A stretch of 37,736 bases of DNA from Muribaculaceae bacterium. Lineage in GTDB: Bacteria > Bacteroidota > Bacteroidia > Bacteroidales > Muribaculaceae. The notes beneath the pieces were generated by a model that made no database searches, was not told the DNA's origin, and worked only from the letters and a program-made list of their open reading frames with translations. Below are positions 33,142 through 37,736 of this stretch, one piece after another. The stretch's first letter is position 1. Each line of letters begins with the position of its first letter. A program made the position numbers and the translations under genes. The stretch is taken from positions 1 to 37,736 of the forward strand of contig JAHHQT010000009.1 of assembly GCA_020026215.1 (NCBI GenBank), written 5' to 3'.

Positions 33142-34814
33142 CAATACTTGAAACTGCTACCGCCGAGGAATTCACGCAAAAGTGAAGTAGAAGGTATTTG
33201 GCGGTCAGGGATTTCCTTGAAGTAGCTCAAGAATCTCAGCAATCGGTGTGCCTCGGCATATTCAGGTGCGTCGTGAGGCACTTTTCTCAAGATTGGCATA
33301 GCAAAATCTTTCATCACAGCCAGTTCGAACAACAAAGACGAATTGAACATGGCATCCGCATTCTCCTGAAATGGGAAAATCCACTTTTCTTCACCTCTAC
33401 GAACGCTTTGCCATCGTGAAATGGTTTCCTGTGCAGAACAATGACGATACTTGTAGTCACGGATGATTCGGCGCAACAATCGGTTGTCGGTCGTTGGCAC
33501 CCAGTTATGGTCGTCGATTGACAATGTCGTCAATGCTGATACATAAACTTTGAATTTTTGTGAATCAGGAATGCCCGGAGTCAAATTTGGGTTCAAACCG
33601 TGTATGCCTTCCATCAAGAGGATAGAGTCTTTCGAAAGTTGCAGGGTATTGCCCTTGTATCTACGCTTGCCCGTGGCAAAATCGTAGGTCGGCAAAGCCA
33701 CTTCCTTACCGGCAATCAAGTCGTTCAAATCCTGATTCAACTGCTTGATATCCAAGGCATGTATAGATTCATAGTCGTAGTCGCCCGATGCATCGCGAGG
33801 AGTAATATCACGGTCCACGAAATAGTCGTCGAGCGAAATCATTTTCGGGTGAATCAAGTTTGCCAAAAGGTGAATGGACAAGCGTTTTGTTGTGGTGGTC
33901 TTGCCCGATGACGACGGTCCTGCAATCAACACTACCCTTGCTCCTCCCTTATGGAAACGGCGGGTGATTTCGTCGGCAATGCGCCCTATCATCTTGTCGT
34001 GCAAGGTTTCAGCCACGTTAATCAACATATTCACGTCCTGCGATTCCATGACCTTGTTGAGTGTGCCAACATCGGATACGCCCACAATGTGGTTGAAATC
34101 AATATAGTCCGTAAAGGCACGGAACATTTTGTCCTGCGGAATCATTTGCTTAGGGCGGGTGTCGTCGTTGGTGAAATCGGGAGGAAGCAAAAGCATTCCC
34201 GATTTGTACTGAACCAAGTCGAACACGTCGATATAGCCAGTTGACGGCACCAAGTCGCCAAAGAAACTATCAATATAATTTCCCAAGCGATAGTAGGAGG
34301 TATATAGTTGGTTGCTTGTGCTGAGCAAGTTAACCTTGTCGTTCACACCTATTTCCTTGAACTTTTGAATCACGTCAGTAGTCAATTCGTCAAAGCGTTC
34401 AAACGGAATGTTCTGCTTGATGATGGCTTCCATTCCTGCCTTGATTTTAGCGACTATGTCGGCATCGACCATACCGTTGCCAATCAGTACACAGTAGTAT
34501 CCCCGCGAAACCGAGTGCTCGATGCGCAAACGCAATTTAGGGGAAAAATCATGTACCGCCTTCGCCAATATCATGCACAACGAACGTACATACATACGCT
34601 GTCCCGACGGACTTTTACGGTCGAGGAACTCAATCATCTTTGGCATGAAAATCGGGTAGTTAAGCCACTCAGTCTTGTTATTGACATGAGCGCATATCGG
34701 GGTAAAGTCAAGATCTGTTTTTACTCTATTGTAGATTTCAAGTAACGTTTCACCGCCTTCAATATCGATGTACCTGTTCAAATTTTTACAAAAAATACGA
34801 ATATTTCTGTTCAT
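33141..34814 (-). CDS. Uridine-kinase-like protein with N-terminal TGS/ThrRS-like region
   Basis: Predicted cytoplasmic nucleoside (uridine) kinase of the phosphoribulokinase/uridine kinase family, 557 residues. The N-terminal part (about 1-65) resembles a TGS domain. Residues 70-200 resemble the threonyl-tRNA-synthetase second additional domain, with HSVSRGYYC in place of the usual HxxxH-type signature. The kinase domain begins at about 290 with Walker A GPSSSGKTT (299-307), followed by SLDDYFVDRDITPRD, YDFATGKRRY and MEGIHGLNP. This architecture is common in Bacteroidota; the function of the N-terminal half is unknown. The stop couples to a 37-codon frame. Confidence 0.88.
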   Translation of the reverse strand: MNRNIRIFCKNLNRYIDIEGGETLLEIYNRVKTDLDFTPICAHVNNKTEWLNYPIFMPKMIEFLDRKSPSGQRMYVRSLCMILAKAVHDFSPKLRLRIEHSVSRGYYCVLIGNGMVDADIVAKIKAGMEAIIKQNIPFERFDELTTDVIQKFKEIGVNDKVNLLSTSNQLYTSYYRLGNYIDSFFGDLVPSTGYIDVFDLVQYKSGMLLLPPDFTNDDTRPKQMIPQDKMFRAFTDYIDFNHIVGVSDVGTLNKVMESQDVNMLINVAETLHDKMIGRIADEITRRFHKGGARVVLIAGPSSSGKTTTTKRLSIHLLANLIHPKMISLDDYFVDRDITPRDASGDYDYESIHALDIKQLNQDLNDLIAGKEVALPTYDFATGKRRYKGNTLQLSKDSILLMEGIHGLNPNLTPGIPDSQKFKVYVSALTTLSIDDHNWVPTTDNRLLRRIIRDYKYRHCSAQETISRWQSVRRGEEKWIFPFQENADAMFNSSLLFELAVMKDFAMPILRKVPHDAPEYAEAHRLLRFLSYFKEIPDRQIPSTSLLREFLGGSSFKY

Positions 34815-34832
34815 ACTATAAATTTAAGATTG

Positions 34833-34840
34833 TGTCTTTG
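34833..34840 (+). promoter_or_regulatory. Near-consensus -7 element upstream of the epimerase operon
   Basis: TGTCTTTG differs from TAnnTTTG at one position and lies 115 nt before the epimerase start. It is a weak call; a CAAAGTAA at 34879-34886 is an equally imperfect candidate for the divergent kinase gene. Confidence 0.3.
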
Positions 34841-34954
34841 CGGTTAAACGTCCCGCCGGCATGATTTGTTCAATAACACAAAGTAATATAAAAATGAGGA
34901 ATAATCCCAATTTTATGATTAATTTTACACAGGAAAAAAATAAGATAAAATAGA

Positions 34955-35965
34955 ATGTCAAAAAAGGTTTTAATCACCGGATCCGGAGGTTTTATCGGAG
35001 GTTTTATTGTTGACGAAGCGTTGCGCAGAGGATACGAAGTTTGGGCGGCTGTAAGAAAAAGCACATCAAGGGTTTATCTACAGGATGAACGCATCAATTT
35101 CATTGAACTGGACTTCACCTCAGAAGCCAATTTGAAACAGACTTTGGCAGATAAGGCGGCTGAAATAGGCAAATGGGACTACATCGTGCACAATCTCGGT
35201 GCAACAAAATGTGCCAATTTCCTGGATTTCAACCGAATCAACTACGGCTATCTGAAACTGTTCGTCGAAACGCTGATTGAACTGAACATCGTGCCTGCCA
35301 AATTCCTAATGATGAGCACTATGGGTGTGTTGGGCGAAGGCGACGAGGTGAACTATGAGCCTTTTACCGAAAAGAACATTCCACTACCGAACACCAAATA
35401 TGGTGTTTCGAAACTGAAAGCGGAGACTTTCCTCGAAATGCAACCTAACTTCCCATTTATCGCATTGCGTCCGACAGGAGTTTACGGTCCGCGCGAAAAA
35501 GACTATTATTTGATGATCAAGTGCATTGCCAAAGGCTTTGATTTCAGCGTAGGCTACAAAAAACAACTGCTGTCGTTCATCTATGTGAAGGATTTGGCAC
35601 GCGTGGTGTTTGACGCTTTGGAATCAGACAAGGTACGCACCAAATATCTTATTGCCGAGGGCAAAACCTATACGCAAAAACAATTCCGCAACCTGGTGAA
35701 GAAAGAGTTGCACAAGAAATTTGTACTTCCAGTAGTGCTTCCGCTGTGGATTGTGAAAATCGTGAGCGTCATTGCCGAAAAGATTGCCGTGGCACAAATG
35801 AAAACCAGCACGTTGAATCGCGACAAGTTCAAGATTATGAAACAACGCAACTGGAAATGCGACATCACCAAGGCCAAAGAGGAATTGGGCTTCCAACCTG
35901 AATATGACTTGGAACGCGGTCTGCACGAGGCAATCGAATGGTACAAACAAGAAAAATGGCTATAA
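34955..35965 (+). CDS. NAD-dependent epimerase/dehydratase (extended SDR)
   Basis: A 336-residue extended short-chain dehydrogenase/reductase. The N-terminal NAD(P)-binding motif is TGSGGFIGG (residues 8-16), the strand-4 segment is VHNLGATKC, and the catalytic tyrosine and lysine are in YGVSK (149-153) after a Ser/Thr-rich stretch (MMSTMGVLG). The C-terminal substrate domain ends in LGFQPEYDLERGLHEAIEWY, typical of epimerases. The specific substrate, perhaps a nucleotide sugar or hydroxysteroid-like compound, cannot be told. It is the first gene of a four-gene run to hemD, 7 nt before the LOG-family gene. Confidence 0.88.
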   Translation: MSKKVLITGSGGFIGGFIVDEALRRGYEVWAAVRKSTSRVYLQDERINFIELDFTSEANLKQTLADKAAEIGKWDYIVHNLGATKCANFLDFNRINYGYLKLFVETLIELNIVPAKFLMMSTMGVLGEGDEVNYEPFTEKNIPLPNTKYGVSKLKAETFLEMQPNFPFIALRPTGVYGPREKDYYLMIKCIAKGFDFSVGYKKQLLSFIYVKDLARVVFDALESDKVRTKYLIAEGKTYTQKQFRNLVKKELHKKFVLPVVLPLWIVKIVSVIAEKIAVAQMKTSTLNRDKFKIMKQRNWKCDITKAKEELGFQPEYDLERGLHEAIEWYKQEKWL

Positions 35966-35972
35966 ATTAAAA

Positions 35973-36551
35973 ATGAAGATACAGAATGTATGCGTTTACT
36001 GTGCATCAAACAGAGACGCACAAGAAATATTCCAAACAGAGACCAAACGACTAGGCCAATTATTGGCTGAAAACCACATCAACTGCATTTGTGGTGCAGG
36101 TGACGAGGGATTGATGGGACTTTTGTCAGACAGCGTGCTGGCTCACGGCGGCAAGATGACCGGTGTGATTCCCCAATTCATGGTGGAACGCGGTTGGGCT
36201 CACCAAGGCTTGCAGGAGCTTATCGTGGTGAAGGACATGCACGAACGCAAACAGACCATGGCAGAAAAGGCGGATGCTTTCATCGCATTGCCGGGCGGTT
36301 GCGGAACTTTGGAAGAACTATTGGAAATCATCACATGGAGACAATTAGGACTGTACAACAAACCAATTATCATCCTGAACATCAAGGGTTACTACACTCC
36401 GCTATTGGAAATGTTTGAGAAAGCCATTGAGGAAAAGATGATGAAGGAGTCGCACCGCGGTTTATGGACTGTTGCCGAAAGTGCAGACCAAATTCCTGCC
36501 TTGCTGGAACAACTTTCAGAAACAGAATTCACGGTAGAACCGAAATACTAA
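35973..36551 (+). CDS. LOG-family protein (TIGR00730, nucleotide 5'-monophosphate phosphoribohydrolase-like)
   Basis: A 192-residue Rossmann-fold protein of the Lonely Guy family, which hydrolyses nucleoside 5'-monophosphates (cytokinin riboside monophosphates in plants) to base and ribose phosphate. The hallmark PGGCGTLEE (107-115) and the preceding HERK (90-93) are intact. The usual GGGxxGLMG loop reads CGAGDEGLMG (40-49), a minor change. The ATG at 35973 (MKIQNVCVYC) is preferred over an upstream ATG at 35904 that overlaps the epimerase, because the conserved first strand begins here. It lies 7 nt from each neighbour. Confidence 0.9.
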   Translation: MKIQNVCVYCASNRDAQEIFQTETKRLGQLLAENHINCICGAGDEGLMGLLSDSVLAHGGKMTGVIPQFMVERGWAHQGLQELIVVKDMHERKQTMAEKADAFIALPGGCGTLEELLEIITWRQLGLYNKPIIILNIKGYYTPLLEMFEKAIEEKMMKESHRGLWTVAESADQIPALLEQLSETEFTVEPKY

Positions 36552-36558
36552 AAACAGT

Positions 36559-37401
36559 ATGCCAAATACGACACAAATAGTAAAAACAGACGTTGCAGGC
36601 AAAGACAGCGTGGCATTCGTTTACTACAGCCCGAAATTCAAGAACGGACTGAAGGACAGTGTTGCCACCAACAACAAACAGCTAAAGCAATATATCGATT
36701 ATCCTATAAAAGAAGAACTTACCGGGATGAATCCAAGCAGCTATATGCCTACACCGCTCCACACTTCGGGCACGTTGATTCTGCTCGTGGTGTCGTTTCT
36801 GCTCATCTGTTTCTGCTATCGTATCGGTTACAAATACATCAAGACCTTTATCCCGAATATGTGGTCCAACAAACGCACCGAAAACCACTTTGACGATCAT
36901 ACTTCGAGGGAAAAATTCATCAGCGCGACACTTTTGCTACAAACTTTCATTGCTGAGGGTATTGCCACCTACTGCGGACTGACCATCTATCTGCCAGAGT
37001 TCATCACAACAAATATCACCATTTCGATTTTGGGACTTGTGCTCTGCTGGATGCTTTATCATTTCATTCAACTGGGAGTGATTCGTTTTCTCGGATATGT
37101 GTTTTGTTCACAAAAAGAAACCAATATTTGTATAAAAGGTCATAACGCGACCGTGTCACTTATAGGGTTAATTATAGCACCATTTTCCACACTTATGCTC
37201 TTTCTTCCCACGCAGGATAATGCATTTTTATGCATCATAATCTCTCTATACATACTTGGAAGACTTGTTTTTAACATCAAATGTTTTAGAATTTTTTATA
37301 AAAATTTATTTCAGTACTTATATTTTATTTTGTACCTTTGCAGCATCGAAGTTGTTTTGCCAATATTCCTTATTAGAGGCATGTTGAGTATTTGTAATTG
37401 A
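36559..37401 (+). CDS. DUF4271 integral membrane protein
   Basis: A 280-residue inner-membrane protein with a soluble N-terminal segment (about 1-70, PNTTQIVKTDVAGKDS onward) and six or so membrane helices. The first is LILLVVSFLLICFCYRIGY (about 73-91) and the last ends LIRGMLSICN. The charged loop RTENHFDDHTSREKF between helices 1 and 2 is characteristic. Function is unknown. The family regularly precedes uroporphyrinogen-III synthase in Bacteroidales, which is why I name it. The last 70 nt of the gene are unusually AT-rich and contain a promoter for hemD. Confidence 0.85.
   Translation: MPNTTQIVKTDVAGKDSVAFVYYSPKFKNGLKDSVATNNKQLKQYIDYPIKEELTGMNPSSYMPTPLHTSGTLILLVVSFLLICFCYRIGYKYIKTFIPNMWSNKRTENHFDDHTSREKFISATLLLQTFIAEGIATYCGLTIYLPEFITTNITISILGLVLCWMLYHFIQLGVIRFLGYVFCSQKETNICIKGHNATVSLIGLIIAPFSTLMLFLPTQDNAFLCIIISLYILGRLVFNIKCFRIFYKNLFQYLYFILYLCSIEVVLPIFLIRGMLSICN
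37333..37340 (+). promoter_or_regulatory. Internal -7 promoter element for hemD
   Basis: TACCTTTG fits TAnnTTTG and lies inside the 3' end of the DUF4271 gene, 80 nt before the hemD start. A TTTC about 20 nt upstream is one base off TTTG. hemD could therefore be transcribed independently of the upstream genes. Confidence 0.55.
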
Positions 37402-37420
37402 CAGAAAATTAGTATTTAAA

Positions 37421-37736
37421 GTGAAGATTAATAAGATATTAGTATCACAACCTAAGCCGACATCTGAAAAATCCCCGTATTTTGACATTGCAGCCAAATA
37501 TGGCGTAAATATTGTTTTTCGACCATTTATCAAAGTCGAAGGTCTAACATCGAAAGAGTTCAGACAAGAAAAAATATCATTGCCTGAACATACAGCGGTT
37601 ATTTTCACAGCAAAAGCGGCTATTGACCACTTCTTCAGATTGGCTGAAGAAACAAGGTTCACTGTTCCGGAGACAATGAAATATTTCTGTGCAACCGAAA
37701 CTATCGCGTTGTACTTGCAAAAATATATCGTTTACA
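37421..37736 (+). CDS. hemD: Uroporphyrinogen-III synthase, 5' part (runs off the window)
   Basis: Catalyses ring closure and D-ring inversion of hydroxymethylbilane to uroporphyrinogen III in haem synthesis. The visible 105 codons start at GTG, reading VKINKILVSQPKP, then YFDIAAKYGVNIVFRPF and AVIFTAKAAIDHFFRLAEE, the typical N terminus and first Rossmann-like domain of the Bacteroidota enzyme. The GTG is chosen because the conserved KILVSQPKP strand follows directly. The full gene should be about 250 codons, so it is truncated by the window edge, not broken. It starts 19 nt after the DUF4271 gene. Confidence 0.9.
   Translation, partial: MKINKILVSQPKPTSEKSPYFDIAAKYGVNIVFRPFIKVEGLTSKEFRQEKISLPEHTAVIFTAKAAIDHFFRLAEETRFTVPETMKYFCATETIALYLQKYIVY

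Noticed and set aside
1..37736. tRNA, rRNA, insertion sequence or prophage genes
   Set aside because: No transposase, integrase, tRNA cloverleaf or rRNA sequence was seen on either strand.

Overview
The window is typical Bacteroidota DNA, most likely order Bacteroidales. The evidence is: many promoter boxes of the TAnnTTTG (-7) type, some with a TTTG/TTG element about 20 nt upstream; a GLPGLI-family protein paired with a TonB-plug/carboxypeptidase-regulatory-type outer-membrane barrel; a DUF4271 - uroporphyrinogen-III synthase gene order; a fused SpmA/SpmB protein; and a TGS-type uridine-kinase-like protein. I cannot name a genus from sequence alone.

Layout. 1-3393: housekeeping block ybeY-mnmG-apt on the plus strand, with a perfect 20-bp palindrome between mnmG and apt that looks like a ParB-binding parS site, suggesting an origin-proximal location. 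3394-5222: a gene-poor, G/T-rich stretch with three degenerate 22-bp repeats, then two small secreted paralogues built from KYNE-type repeats. 5223-12345 (minus): a YqiA-like esterase, then a type I restriction-modification locus transcribed hsdM - membrane-anchored accessory gene - hsdS - hsdR. Three of its four genes carry a disabling mutation: a frameshift just before methylase motif I in hsdM, an in-frame TGA in the accessory gene, and an in-frame TAG in hsdR. It looks like a decaying or inactive system. 12346-15150: a 700-bp intergenic region with a strong promoter and a highly structured leader in front of a BetT-type BCCT choline/betaine transporter. 15169-17247 (minus): a WG-repeat protein, an AlkD-like DNA glycosylase, a 54-residue rubredoxin and a small secreted protein.

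17315-23998 (minus): a complete seven-gene efflux operon (TetR regulator, TolC-like outer-membrane factor, HlyD-like lipoprotein adaptor, two ATPases, two ABC-2 permeases), resembling E. coli cecR-ybhGFSR, with its promoter and a dyad operator candidate at 24034-24086. 24184-29326 (minus): secreted and outer-membrane accessory genes, two of them frameshifted (a small secreted protein and the barrel partner of the GLPGLI protein). 29663-32794 (plus): O6-methylguanine-DNA methyltransferase, the SpmA/SpmB fusion and a FucP-like sugar transporter. 33028-34814 (minus): a uridine-kinase-like protein followed by a 37-codon ORF coupled by TGATG and a possible frameshifted HicB-like remnant. 34955-37736 (plus): an operon of an NAD-dependent epimerase, a LOG-family protein, a DUF4271 membrane protein and the 5' part of hemD, which appears to have its own promoter inside the preceding gene.

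The housekeeping genes all read cleanly, whereas five accessory genes are broken, all on the minus strand and in two segments (6.2-11.8 kb and 24.2-27.6 kb). That pattern suggests relaxed selection in those segments rather than uniformly poor sequence, but read-level checks are needed to exclude assembly error. I did not find a convincing wholly new system. The best leads are the parS site, the membrane-anchored protein inside the type I locus, the structured betT leader and the coupled micro-ORF.
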